A stretch of 64,000 nt of DNA from NCBI RefSeq assembly GCF_900591205.1, contig NZ_UUPU01000067.1:248001-312000 (forward strand), given 5' to 3'. Below, piece by piece: positions 1 to 8,405 of this stretch. Origin of the DNA: Pseudomonas viridiflava (GTDB lineage Bacteria; Pseudomonadota; Gammaproteobacteria; Pseudomonadales; Pseudomonadaceae). Made by a program: the position numbers and the translations under genes. The first letter of the stretch is position 1. Each line of letters begins with the position of its first letter. The notes below the pieces were generated by a model. It was not told the origin of the DNA. It was given only the letters and a program-made list of their open reading frames with translations, and made no database searches.

Positions 1-314
1 TTGAGGTGGTAATTGCCGACAACCTGGTATTTCCAGCGCAGCGGGTCATCGAGCGTCGGCGGCAATGGGGTGCGTTGGCCGGTGAGTTCAAATTCGGTAT
101 TGCTCGCAAACAGCAGGGCTTCGGCGGCGGCGATCTGCGCTTCGGTGATCGCGACTGGGCTTGGATGGGTGTCGACGCGTTCCTGCAAGGCGGCGGCCAC
201 ATCGACGCGAATCTGCCAATCGCCGAAGCGGCTGATCACATAGGGGTCATCGCTTTGCGCGATATGGCGCCGAGTACTTTCCAGCAGTTGGCGGGCCTGA
301 TTCAGGGTGGTCAT
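1..314 (-). CDS. acyl-CoA dehydrogenase C-terminal-like protein, partial at window edge
   Basis: The reverse strand reads in frame from an ATG at 314 to the window edge, giving at least 104 residues that begin MTTLNQARQLLESTRR. A strong GAGGAGA ribosome site lies just upstream, and the start is 12 bases after the sfnB stop, so the two are probably one operon. The visible sequence aligns by eye with only the C-terminal helical domain of SfnB: both end in a D-P-x-R-W-K-Y-x-x-x-G-N motif, and both carry a G-D-x-x-x-R-V segment. The FAD-binding N-terminal and middle domains are absent. It may be a stand-alone helper of the SfnB oxidoreductase or a decayed duplicate. The 3' end is not visible. Confidence 0.7.
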   Translation of the reverse strand, partial: MTTLNQARQLLESTRRHIAQSDDPYVISRFGDWQIRVDVAAALQERVDTHPSPVAITEAQIAAAEALLFASNTEFELTGQRTPLPPTLDDPLRWKYQVVGNYHL

Positions 315-326
315 GGTCAAGTCTCC

Positions 327-1523
327 TCAGTTCCAGGCGTGGCGCGCAGGCTTCACGCCGTTGAGCACGAAGTTGCCGATCAGGTGATATTTCCAGCGGG
401 CCGGGTCGTGCAGGGTGTGGGTGCGGGCGTTACGCCAGAAGCGGTCGAGGTTGTGCTTGCCGGTGACCGAGCGGGTGCCGGCCAGTTCGAAGAGTTTGCT
501 GCTGGCGAGCAAGGCGGTTTCCGCCGACAGCACTTTGGCCTGGGCGACCACCAGCGAGGCGTTGGCGACTGTCTCTTCATTCGGTTCGGCCAGGGCCAGA
601 TCGACGGCCTTGCCTGCCTTGGCGAGGATCGCTTCGGTGCCGTGCACGCGCCACTCCAGGTCGCCGATGGCGGCGATGGTGAACGGGTCCTGCCAGCCAT
701 GATCCTGCTGGCTGTCGATCCACGGGCGCGCCTGCCGCGCATACACCTTCGCCTGCTCCAGGGCGCCGAGGGCGATGCCGGTGTCAACGGCGGCCTGGAT
801 AATTTGCGAAATCGGGCCATTGGCGGTGGGTTGGTCGAAGGCCAGGTGGGCGGGGATTACCGCACTCAAGGGCACGCTCACACCGTCGAGGGTCACTCCG
901 CCGCTGGCGGTAGTGCGCTGGCCGAAGCCGTCCCAGCTGTCGACTACCTTCAGGCCCGGCGCATCGCGTTCGACAAACGCAATAAACGCCTGGCCGTGTT
1001 CGTTATTGCCAACCGTGGGCACCAGGTGGGCGAACAGCGCGCCGGTGCAGTAGAACTTCTCGCCATTGATTTGCGCAGTGTCGCCGTGGAAGCGGATCTG
1101 GGTGTCGAAGGTGCCGGCGTTTTTGCTCTTGGCTTCAGAGAAGGCATTGCCGAAACGGTAGCCCGCCAGGACTTTGCCGAAGTAATGGAGCTTTTGTTCC
1201 TCGCTGGCGGTTTGCAGGAGGATGTCGACCACGCCCAGATGGTTTTGCGGGATTTGCCCCAGGGAGGGGTCGGCGGCGGAGATCAACTTGATCACCTCGG
1301 CCACCGTCGCATAGGACACCTCGGCGCCACCGTAAGCCTTGGGAATGGTGATGCCCCACAGGCCACTGGCGGAAAATTCCTCGAGTTCGTCTACCGGCAG
1401 GCGCCGCTCGCGGTCGCGCACGCTGGCGTCGACCGCAAAGCGCGCGGCCAAGCGGGTGGCGACCTCGATGGCTTCCGCGTCCGAGCGGATGATATGGGCA
1501 GGGTGTTGAGGGTGGGCTGACAT
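327..1523 (-). CDS. sfnB: SfnB-family sulfur acquisition oxidoreductase
   Basis: 398 residues with the acyl-CoA dehydrogenase fold: an N-terminal helical domain with GLWGITIPKAYGG near residue 55, a central beta domain (GNAFSEAKSKNAG, then INGEKFYCTGALF), and a C-terminal helical bundle ending in FWRNARTHTLHDPARWKYH. The RNARTHTLHDP motif and overall length fit the SfnB/DszC-like flavin enzymes that help pseudomonads use organosulfur compounds such as dimethyl sulfone or sulfonates. The exact substrate cannot be read from the sequence. The start is the ATG at 1523. A sigma-54-type promoter lies about 40 bases upstream, which fits the known SfnR-type activation of sulfur-starvation genes. Confidence 0.85.
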   Translation of the reverse strand: MSAHPQHPAHIIRSDAEAIEVATRLAARFAVDASVRDRERRLPVDELEEFSASGLWGITIPKAYGGAEVSYATVAEVIKLISAADPSLGQIPQNHLGVVDILLQTASEEQKLHYFGKVLAGYRFGNAFSEAKSKNAGTFDTQIRFHGDTAQINGEKFYCTGALFAHLVPTVGNNEHGQAFIAFVERDAPGLKVVDSWDGFGQRTTASGGVTLDGVSVPLSAVIPAHLAFDQPTANGPISQIIQAAVDTGIALGALEQAKVYARQARPWIDSQQDHGWQDPFTIAAIGDLEWRVHGTEAILAKAGKAVDLALAEPNEETVANASLVVAQAKVLSAETALLASSKLFELAGTRSVTGKHNLDRFWRNARTHTLHDPARWKYHLIGNFVLNGVKPARHAWN

Positions 1524-1560
1524 GGGCCGACTCCAGGCTCCGAGGGGATACTGGAGTGAT

Positions 1561-1579
1561 TGCAGGAGTCGTGCCTGAA
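1561..1579 (-). promoter_or_regulatory. sigma-54 (-24/-12) promoter of sfnB
   Basis: On the reverse strand the sequence CAGGCACGACTCCTGCA matches the -24/-12 consensus, with GG at 1575-1574 and GC at 1563-1562 separated by exactly 10 bases. Transcription would start near 1550, about 27 bases before the sfnB ATG. An enhancer-binding protein such as SfnR would be expected to act from the AT-rich region at 1580-1670. Confidence 0.65.
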
Positions 1580-1677
1580 TTTAATCATCAATAAAATCAG
1601 GTGCTTGCTGCTGATTTACAAGACCGGGCCGCAGCTTAAACCAGCAAAGTGTGCATCGACTGTTGCCTGGCAAACAG

Positions 1678-2253
1678 TTAGATCACCACGTTGCGCACAA
1701 AGCGCACCGCCACTTCGCCGTCGTTGCGGTAGGCGTGGGCCTGACCGCTGGCAAACATATAGAACTCGCCGGCGCTGACGAGCTTATCTTCATCCCCCAC
1801 CCGCAGCGTGAGGCAGCCCTCGAACACAAACAGCTGCACGCTCCAGCCGTCCGGGTCCGGCTCAGGGCTATAACGGTCGCCGGGTTCCAGGCGCATCTCC
1901 CACAACTCCACTTCGCGGCGGGCGGTGGCTTTGGCCAGCAATACGGCTTTGCTGCCGGGAATATCACCGGCCCAGGCCAACTCGTTGATGCGGCTGTGGT
2001 CGGGTGCATCCGGGGCCTGGATCAGGTCGCTGAACGCCACGTCCAGCGCCTCGGCCACGCGGTCGAGGGTAGAGAGACTGACGTTTTTCTCGCCGGCCTC
2101 GATGGCCACCAACATGCGCCGGCTGACCCCGGATTTTTCCGATAGTGCGGTCTGGCTCAAGTCGGCAGCATGCCGCAGACGACGGACGTTCTGACTGACG
2201 TGTTGCAGGACCGAGGCCCGTTGTGGATTTTCTTTGTGCACTATATTGCTCAT
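1678..2253 (-). CDS. XRE-family transcriptional regulator with C-terminal cupin domain
   Basis: 191 residues from the ATG at 2253. A helix-turn-helix of the XRE type occupies about residues 14-68 (SQTALSEKSGVSRRMLVAIE), followed by a small cupin barrel at about 105-188 (WEMRLEPGDRY, then GEFYMFASGQAHAYRND) that probably binds a small-molecule effector. This architecture is common for regulators of neighbouring metabolic or transport genes. It is divergent from the EamA exporter at 2334, and two related palindromes lie in the gap, one just inside its own coding start, which suggests autoregulation. No Shine-Dalgarno sequence is visible before the ATG, so the transcript may have a very short leader. 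A longer upstream start would run through the palindromes and looks unlikely. Confidence 0.85.
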   Translation of the reverse strand: MSNIVHKENPQRASVLQHVSQNVRRLRHAADLSQTALSEKSGVSRRMLVAIEAGEKNVSLSTLDRVAEALDVAFSDLIQAPDAPDHSRINELAWAGDIPGSKAVLLAKATARREVELWEMRLEPGDRYSPEPDPDGWSVQLFVFEGCLTLRVGDEDKLVSAGEFYMFASGQAHAYRNDGEVAVRFVRNVVI

Positions 2254-2278
2254 TTGATAGGTGTGCGCAGTATACTGC
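2238..2278. promoter_or_regulatory. paired palindromic operators between the XRE regulator and the EamA gene
   Basis: A perfect 12-base palindrome, GCAGTATACTGC, lies at 2267-2278. A second copy, GCACTATATTGC at 2238-2249, matches it at 10 of 12 positions. Their centres are 29 bases apart, close to three helical turns, so two dimers would bind on the same face of the DNA. The central TATACT is a good -10 element and, being symmetric, reads as one on both strands. A repressor bound here could shut off both genes. Confidence 0.6.
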
Positions 2279-2333
2279 CCAGCGTGCGGCGCATTGTGCG
2301 ATCCGCGCCCTTCCCTTGCAAGACCGAGCCGCC

Positions 2334-3263
2334 ATGACCACCCCGAACGCTTCCCCACGTTTCAACCGTTTCAGCAAAGCCGAATGCATCCTGGTGGTGA
2401 TCACCATGATCTGGGGCGGGACTTTTTTGCTGGTGCAACATGCAATGACCGTCAGCGGGCCGATGTTTTTCGTGGGCCTGCGGTTTGCGGCAGCGGCCAT
2501 TGTGGTCGGTTTCTTTTCCGTGCGCACCCTGCGCGACCTGACGCTGTTTGAACTGAAGGCCGGGGTGTTTATCGGCGTGGCGATCATGTTTGGCTATGGT
2601 TTGCAGACCATTGGCCTGCAAACCATCCTGAGCAGCCAGTCGGCGTTTATCACCGCGCTCTACGTGCCGTTCGTGCCGTTGCTGCAATGGCTGGTGCTGG
2701 GCCGCCGCCCCGGGCTGATGCCGAGCATTGGCATCATGCTGGCATTTGCCGGCTTGATGCTGTTGACCGGCCCTGCGGGGGCCTCGTTGAATTTCAGCCC
2801 GGGTGAAATAGCCACCCTGATCGGTGCGGTGGCGATTGCGGCCGAGATCATACTGATCAGCGCGTTTGCCGGGCAGGTGGATGTGCGCCGGGTGACCGTG
2901 GTGCAACTGGCCACAGCGTCGCTGCTGTCGTTCCTGATGGTGGTGCCCATGGGCGAGGCGCTGCCGGGGTTCTCGTGGCTGCTGCTGTTCAGCGCGGTGG
3001 GCCTGGGCTTGACCAGCGCGGTGATCCAGGTGGCGATGAACTGGGCGCAGCAGAGTGTTTCGCCAACCCGGGCCACGCTGATTTATGCCGGTGAGCCGGT
3101 GTGGGCCGGTGTGGTCGGGCGGATTGCCGGGGAGCGCTTTCCACCGATTGCGATGCTGGGGGCGGTGCTGATTGTGGTGGCGGTGATTGTCAGTGAGATG
3201 AAGACAAAGGGGCAGAAGGCAATCGAATTGCGTGATGAGAGGGAACAGGAACAGCAGGGATAA
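2334..3263 (+). CDS. EamA/DMT-family transporter
   Basis: 309 residues from the ATG at 2334, with about ten hydrophobic segments arranged as two EamA repeats: the first near residues 15-140 (WGGTFLLVQHAMT early in the repeat), the second near 150-290 (ending APAGEPVWAG-like, here YAGEPVWAGVVGRI). These inner-membrane proteins export metabolites or amino acids; the substrate is not evident. The pairing with a divergent XRE-cupin regulator suggests induction by the exported compound. The C-terminus is a charged cytoplasmic tail rich in E, R and Q. Longer in-frame starts upstream would run through the operator region. Confidence 0.85.
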   Translation: MTTPNASPRFNRFSKAECILVVITMIWGGTFLLVQHAMTVSGPMFFVGLRFAAAAIVVGFFSVRTLRDLTLFELKAGVFIGVAIMFGYGLQTIGLQTILSSQSAFITALYVPFVPLLQWLVLGRRPGLMPSIGIMLAFAGLMLLTGPAGASLNFSPGEIATLIGAVAIAAEIILISAFAGQVDVRRVTVVQLATASLLSFLMVVPMGEALPGFSWLLLFSAVGLGLTSAVIQVAMNWAQQSVSPTRATLIYAGEPVWAGVVGRIAGERFPPIAMLGAVLIVVAVIVSEMKTKGQKAIELRDEREQEQQG

Positions 3264-3290
3264 TGTCCGAACGCTTGCGGTGGCTGTCAG

Positions 3291-3322
3291 ATTGCCATCG
3301 CGCGCAAGCCCGGCTCCCACAG
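3291..3322. repeat. degenerate REP half-element
   Basis: The bases around GCGCAAGCCCGGCTCCCACAG resemble the right arm of the GTGGGAGC-type REP units found elsewhere in the window, without a matching left arm. It lies in the gap between the EamA gene and the mrp operon. Confidence 0.4.
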
Positions 3323-3401
3323 GGAGCGGTGTTGCTCAGTGAAACAATGCCAAACGAGGGGTTTCGTCCTACCTTTGTAGGATCCTGCCACATGTTGCCG
3401 T

Positions 3402-3430
3402 TTGGTGATCGAGAAAGCGGCACGTATGAT
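3402..3430 (+). promoter_or_regulatory. candidate sigma-70 promoter of the mrp operon
   Basis: TTGGTG at 3402-3407 and TATGAT at 3425-3430 are separated by 17 bases, with a good -10 and a weak -35. Transcription would start near 3437, some 24 bases before mrpA. No strong ribosome site precedes the mrpA ATG. Confidence 0.35.
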
Positions 3431-3460
3431 GCATCCCAAACTCCCGCAGATTAGAAGCCT

Positions 3461-6382
3461 ATGTCCCTGATAGTTCTACTGCTTCTGCCTTTTATCGGCA
3501 GCTGTCTGGCGGCCTTGCTGCCGCACAATGCACGTAACACCGAATCCCTGTTGGCCGGCCTTGTGGCTCTGGTCGGCACCCTTCAAGTCGCCCTGCTCTA
3601 CCCCCAGATCGCCCACGGTGGCGTGATACGCGAAGAATTCATGTGGTTGCCCAGCCTCGGGCTGAACTTCGTATTGCGCATGGACGGGTTTGCCTGGCTG
3701 TTCTCGATGCTGGTGCTCGGCATCGGTACGCTGGTGTCGCTGTATGCGCGCTACTACATGTCGCCGGACGACCCGGTGCCGCGTTTCTTCGCGTTTTTCC
3801 TGGCCTTTATGGGCGCCATGCTCGGCCTGGTGATCTCCGGCAACCTGATCCAGATCGTGTTCTTCTGGGAACTGACCAGCCTGTTTTCATTCCTGCTGAT
3901 CGGCTACTGGCACCACCGCGCCGACGCACGGCGTGGCGCGTATATGGCGTTGATGGTCACCGGTGCCGGCGGCTTGTGCCTGCTGGCGGGCGTGATGCTG
4001 CTGGGGCATATCGTCGGCAGCTATGACCTGGACCAGGTGCTGGCGGCGGGCGAGCAGATTCGTGCGCATTCGCTGTACCCGGTCATGCTCGCGCTGGTGC
4101 TGATCGGCGCCCTGAGCAAAAGCGCGCAGTTCCCCTTCCACTTCTGGCTGCCCCACGCCATGGCGGCACCGACGCCGGTTTCGGCCTATCTGCATTCGGC
4201 GACAATGGTGAAGGCCGGCGTGTTCCTGCTGGCCCGCCTGTGGCCGTCGCTGTCCGGCAGCGAAGAATGGTTCTGGATCGTCGGCGGTGCCGGCGCCCTC
4301 ACCCTTCTCCTCGGCGCTTATTGCGCCATGTTCCAAAATGATCTCAAAGGCCTGCTGGCCTATTCCACCATCAGCCACCTCGGGCTGATCACCCTGTTGC
4401 TGGGCCTCAATAGCCCGCTGGCTGCCGTCGCGGCAGTGTTCCATATCCTCAACCATGCCACCTTCAAGGCTTCGCTGTTCATGGCGGCAGGCATCATCGA
4501 CCACGAAAGCGGCACGCGGGACATCCGCAAGCTCAGCGGCCTGGTGCGGCTGATCCCGTTCACCGCGACCCTGGCGATGGTGGCCAGCGCCTCCATGGCT
4601 GGCGTGCCATTGCTCAATGGCTTCCTGTCCAAAGAGATGTTTTTCGCCGAAACCGTGTTTATCTCGTCGACCCAGTGGGTAGAAATCGCCCTACCGCTGA
4701 TCGCGACCATCGCCGGCACCTTCAGCGTGGCCTACGCACTGCGCTTTACCGTGGATGTGTTCTTCGGTCCGCCCGCCACCAATCTGCCCCATACGCCCCA
4801 TGAGCCGCCGCGCTGGATGCGTGCGCCAGTCGAGTTGCTGGTGTTCACCTGCCTGCTGGTGGGCATTTTCCCGGCCCAGGTGGTCGGTTCGATCCTCGCC
4901 GCCGCGGCCCTGCCGGTGGTCGGCGGGGTGCTTCCGGAATATAGCCTGGCGATCTGGCACGGCTGGAACGCGCCGATGATCATGAGCCTGGTGGCCATGT
5001 CCGGCGGTGTGGTGCTGTACCTGTTACTGCGCAAGCAACTCAAGCGCGGCCGCTTCAAGTACCCGCCGGTTATCAGCTACTTCAACGGCAAACGCGGTTT
5101 CGAACGCAGCCTGGTGGTGATGATGCGCGGTGTGCGCAAGATCGAAAAACGCATCAGCACCAAACGCCTGCAAACCCAACTGTTCCTGCTGGTGCTGGCG
5201 GCGGTCATCGCCGGTTTGATCCCGATGCTCAACAGCGGCCTCAGTTGGGGCGACCGCCCGAAAATCCCGGGTTCCATCGTGTTCGTCACCCTGTGGCTGC
5301 TGGCGATCGCCTGTGCCCTCGGCGCCGCCTGGCAGGCCAAGTACCACCGGCTGGCGGCTCTGACCATGGTCAGCGTGTGCGGCCTGATGACCTGCATCAC
5401 CTTCGTATGGTTCTCGGCGCCGGACTTGGCGCTCACACAACTGGTAGTGGAAGTGGTGACCACCGTGCTGATCCTGCTGGGCCTGCGCTGGCTGCCACGG
5501 CGGATCGAAGAAGTGTCGCCACTCCCGAGTTCGCTGCGCAAGGCGCGCATTCGTCGCCTGCGTGACTTCCTGCTGTCGACCGTGGTGGGCGGCGGCATGG
5601 CGCTGCTGTCCTATGCGATGCTGACCCGCCAGACACCCAACGACATCTCCTCGTTCTACCTCAGCCGCGCCTTGCCCGAAGGCGGCGGCAGCAATGTGGT
5701 GAACGTGATGCTCGTGGACTTCCGTGGCTTCGACACCCTCGGCGAGATCACGGTATTGGGCGCGGTGGCGCTGACGGTCTACGCCCTGCTACGGCGTTTC
5801 CGCCCGTCCAAGGAAAGCATGCAACTGCCCGCGCAACAGCGCCAGCTCGCGCCGGACGTGGCCACTGACCTGGTCAACCCGCGCCAGGCCAGCGACACCG
5901 CCCTGGGCTTTATGATGGTGCCGGCGGTGCTGGTGCGCCTGCTGCTGCCGATTGCGCTGGTGGTGTCGTTCTACCTGTTCATGCGCGGCCACAATCAACC
6001 GGGCGGCGGGTTTGTCGCCGGTCTGGTCATGTCGGTGGCGTTTATCCTGCAATACATGGTGGCGGGCACCCAATGGGTCGAGGCCCAGATGAGCCTGCGG
6101 CCGATGCGCTGGATGGGCTTCGGGCTGTTCTCGGCGACGTTGACCGGGCTCGGCGCCTTGTTTGCCGGATACCCGTTCCTCACCACGCATACCTGGCATT
6201 TGAGCCTGCCGCTGCTGGGCGATATCCATATCGCCAGCGCGTTGTTCTTCGACGTCGGCGTCTACGCCATGGTCGTCGGCTCAACCCTGCTGATGCTCAC
6301 CGCCCTCGGTCACCAATCCGTGCGGGCCCATAAACCGAGCAACCAGGCCAAAGTGGTTGCCGCAACGCAAGGAGCCGCCTGA
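3461..6382 (+). CDS. mrpA: Mrp-type Na+(K+)/H+ antiporter subunit A, fused to the B domain
   Basis: 973 residues, almost entirely membrane segments. The first 500 or so are the NuoL-like antiporter module (FFWELTSLFSFLLIGYW near residue 135; the conserved LPHAMAAPTPVSAYLHSATM near 225). After the MrpA C-terminal part comes an MnhB domain near 820-960 (FYLFMRGHNQPGGGFVAGL). This A-B fusion defines the group-2, six-gene Mrp operons typical of pseudomonads. The complex exchanges cytoplasmic Na+ or K+ for protons across the inner membrane and supports alkali and salt tolerance. It is the first gene of a tightly overlapped operon. Names phaA, shaA and mnhA are used for the same protein. Confidence 0.95.
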   Translation: MSLIVLLLLPFIGSCLAALLPHNARNTESLLAGLVALVGTLQVALLYPQIAHGGVIREEFMWLPSLGLNFVLRMDGFAWLFSMLVLGIGTLVSLYARYYMSPDDPVPRFFAFFLAFMGAMLGLVISGNLIQIVFFWELTSLFSFLLIGYWHHRADARRGAYMALMVTGAGGLCLLAGVMLLGHIVGSYDLDQVLAAGEQIRAHSLYPVMLALVLIGALSKSAQFPFHFWLPHAMAAPTPVSAYLHSATMVKAGVFLLARLWPSLSGSEEWFWIVGGAGALTLLLGAYCAMFQNDLKGLLAYSTISHLGLITLLLGLNSPLAAVAAVFHILNHATFKASLFMAAGIIDHESGTRDIRKLSGLVRLIPFTATLAMVASASMAGVPLLNGFLSKEMFFAETVFISSTQWVEIALPLIATIAGTFSVAYALRFTVDVFFGPPATNLPHTPHEPPRWMRAPVELLVFTCLLVGIFPAQVVGSILAAAALPVVGGVLPEYSLAIWHGWNAPMIMSLVAMSGGVVLYLLLRKQLKRGRFKYPPVISYFNGKRGFERSLVVMMRGVRKIEKRISTKRLQTQLFLLVLAAVIAGLIPMLNSGLSWGDRPKIPGSIVFVTLWLLAIACALGAAWQAKYHRLAALTMVSVCGLMTCITFVWFSAPDLALTQLVVEVVTTVLILLGLRWLPRRIEEVSPLPSSLRKARIRRLRDFLLSTVVGGGMALLSYAMLTRQTPNDISSFYLSRALPEGGGSNVVNVMLVDFRGFDTLGEITVLGAVALTVYALLRRFRPSKESMQLPAQQRQLAPDVATDLVNPRQASDTALGFMMVPAVLVRLLLPIALVVSFYLFMRGHNQPGGGFVAGLVMSVAFILQYMVAGTQWVEAQMSLRPMRWMGFGLFSATLTGLGALFAGYPFLTTHTWHLSLPLLGDIHIASALFFDVGVYAMVVGSTLLMLTALGHQSVRAHKPSNQAKVVAATQGAA

Positions 6383-6726
6383 TGGAAGAAGTCATCGCAA
6401 TTGCCATTGGGGTCCTGGCGGCCTCCGGCGTGTGGTTGATCCTGCGCCCACGGACATTCCAGGTGGTGATGGGCCTGTGCCTGTTGTCGTACGGGGTCAA
6501 CCTGTTCATTTTCAGTATGGGCAGCCTGTTTATCGGCAAGGAGCCGATCATCAAGGACGGCGTGCCGCAAGACCTGCTCAACTACACCGATCCGCTGCCC
6601 CAGGCCCTGGTACTCACGGCCATCGTGATCAGCTTTGCCATGACCGCACTGTTCCTGGTCGTGCTGCTGGCCTCCCGGGGCCTGACCGGCACTGACCATG
6701 TCGACGGCCGGGAGCCCAAGGAATGA
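6382..6726 (+). CDS. mrpC: Mrp antiporter subunit C
   Basis: 114 residues with three membrane helices, NuoK-like. The segment LLSYGVNLFIFSMG near residue 35 is characteristic, and DPLPQALVLTAIVI near 70 is the conserved MnhC/NuoK signature. The ATG overlaps the mrpA stop by one base. The protein is a structural membrane subunit of the Mrp complex, packing beside the A and D antiporter modules. It is normal in length for the family. Confidence 0.93.
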   Translation: MEEVIAIAIGVLAASGVWLILRPRTFQVVMGLCLLSYGVNLFIFSMGSLFIGKEPIIKDGVPQDLLNYTDPLPQALVLTAIVISFAMTALFLVVLLASRGLTGTDHVDGREPKE

Positions 6727-8405
6727 CGTGGATGAATCAACTGATCGTCGCGCCGATCCTGCTGCCGTTGCTGACCGCGGCGCTGATGCTGATGCTCGGC
6801 GAAAAACGCCGCCCGCTGAAGGCCAAAATCAATCTGTTCTCCAGCGTCATCGGCCTGGGTATCGCGATACTGCTGCTGTACTGGACGCAAAAAGGCGGCC
6901 CCGGCTCAATCGGCGTGTATCTGCCGGGCAACTGGCAGGTGCCGTTCGGCATTGTGCTGGTGGTCGACCAACTGTCGGCGTTGATGCTGGTGCTCACCGG
7001 GATTATCGGCGTGAGTGCGCTGCTGTTCGCCATGGCCCGCTGGGACCGCGCGGGCACCAGTTTCCATGCGCTGTTCCAGATCCAGATGATGGGCTTGTAC
7101 GGTGCGTTCCTGACCGCCGACCTGTTCAACCTGTTCGTATTCTTCGAGGTGCTGCTGGCGGCCTCCTACGGCTTGATGCTGCACGGCTCGGGCCGTGCGC
7201 GGGTGTCCTCGGGGCTGCATTACATCGCGATCAACCTGCTGGCGTCGTCGCTGTTCCTGATCGGCGCCGCGATGATCTACGGCGTAACCGGCACGCTGAA
7301 TTTCGCCGACCTGGCGCTGAAAATCCCGCTGGTGCCAGAGGCTGATCGCGGCCTGTTGCATGCCGGTGCGGCGATCCTGGCCACGGCATTCCTGGCCAAG
7401 GCCGGCATGTGGCCGCTGAACTTCTGGCTGGCCCCCGCCTACTCCTCGGCCAGCGCGCCGGTAGCGGCGATGTTCGCGATCATGACCAAGGTCGGCGTGT
7501 ACACCGTGCTGCGCCTGTGGACCCTGCTGTTCTCCGGCCAGGCTGGCGCCTCGGCGCTGTTTGGCGGTGACTGGCTGGTGTATGGCGGCATGGCGACGAT
7601 CATCTGCGCGGCCCTGGCGATGGTGGCGGCGCAGCGGCTGGAGCGCATGGCGAGTTTGAGCATCCTGGTTTCGGCCGGGATCCTGCTGTCGGCCGTGGGC
7701 TTTGCCCAACCGAGCCTGACGGCGGGCGCGTTGTTCTATCTGGTCAGCTCCACACTGGCGTTGAGTGCGCTGTTTTTGCTGGCGGAGTTGATCGAGCGTT
7801 CGCGTTCGGCCAATGACCTGCCGCTGGATGAGGAAATCGACGCGCTGCCCAAGGCCATGGAGTCGCTGCATCCACGCCCCGGCGTCAACCTGGACGATGA
7901 GCAGAAAGCCGTAGTCGGTCAGGTGATCCCATGGACCATGGCGTTCCTGGGCCTGAGCTTTGTCGCCTGCGCCCTGCTGATCATCGGCATGCCGCCGCTG
8001 TCCGGGTTTATCGGCAAGCTCAGCCTGCTGAGCGCGCTGGTCAATCCGCTGGGCCTGGGCAACCCTGTCGATGAGCCGATCCGCCCTGCCGCCTGGGGCC
8101 TGGTGGCGCTGCTGATCCTGTCCGGCCTGGCTTCGCTGATCGCCTTCGCCCGCCTCGGCATCCAGCGCTTCTGGACCCCGGAAGAACGCCCCTCGCCGCT
8201 GCTGCGTCGCTATGAGTGCCTGCCGATCTTCTTCCTGCTGGGCCTGAGCATCGCCCTGACCTTCAAGGCCGAGCCACTGATGCGCTACACCCTGGCCACC
8301 GCCAAGAGCCTGAACAACCCAGAGAGCTACGTGATGGCTGTTATGGCCACGCGCCCGGTGCCCAGCCCTGAAGCCAAGGCGACTGCGCAGGCGGTGCAAC
8401 CATGA
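6723..8405 (+). CDS. mrpD: Mrp antiporter subunit D
   Basis: 560 residues with about fourteen membrane helices, homologous to NuoN/NuoM/NuoL antiporter subunits. The conserved FFEVLLAASYGLMLHG (near residue 140) and LAKAGMWPLNFWLAPAYSSA (near 225) segments contain the glutamate and lysine expected in the proton path. Like MrpA it is thought to be a proton-translocating module. The ATGA overlap with mrpC and the same overlap with mrpE indicate coupled translation. It is somewhat longer than many MrpD proteins because of a hydrophilic loop near residues 360-400 that carries several acidic residues. Confidence 0.94.
   Translation: MTWMNQLIVAPILLPLLTAALMLMLGEKRRPLKAKINLFSSVIGLGIAILLLYWTQKGGPGSIGVYLPGNWQVPFGIVLVVDQLSALMLVLTGIIGVSALLFAMARWDRAGTSFHALFQIQMMGLYGAFLTADLFNLFVFFEVLLAASYGLMLHGSGRARVSSGLHYIAINLLASSLFLIGAAMIYGVTGTLNFADLALKIPLVPEADRGLLHAGAAILATAFLAKAGMWPLNFWLAPAYSSASAPVAAMFAIMTKVGVYTVLRLWTLLFSGQAGASALFGGDWLVYGGMATIICAALAMVAAQRLERMASLSILVSAGILLSAVGFAQPSLTAGALFYLVSSTLALSALFLLAELIERSRSANDLPLDEEIDALPKAMESLHPRPGVNLDDEQKAVVGQVIPWTMAFLGLSFVACALLIIGMPPLSGFIGKLSLLSALVNPLGLGNPVDEPIRPAAWGLVALLILSGLASLIAFARLGIQRFWTPEERPSPLLRRYECLPIFFLLGLSIALTFKAEPLMRYTLATAKSLNNPESYVMAVMATRPVPSPEAKATAQAVQP

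Noticed and set aside
6..1520. Plus-strand open frame of 504 codons opposite sfnB
   Set aside because: The minus strand carries an evident acyl-CoA-dehydrogenase fold; the plus product resembles nothing and has antisense-type composition.
3263..3454. Possible 63-codon gene after the EamA transporter
   Set aside because: It spans a REP remnant and the mrp promoter region and has no ribosome site or recognisable product.
6906..8399. Minus-strand open frame of 497 codons opposite mrpD
   Set aside because: The product is Gln/Arg/His-rich low-complexity sequence opposite a conserved antiporter subunit.
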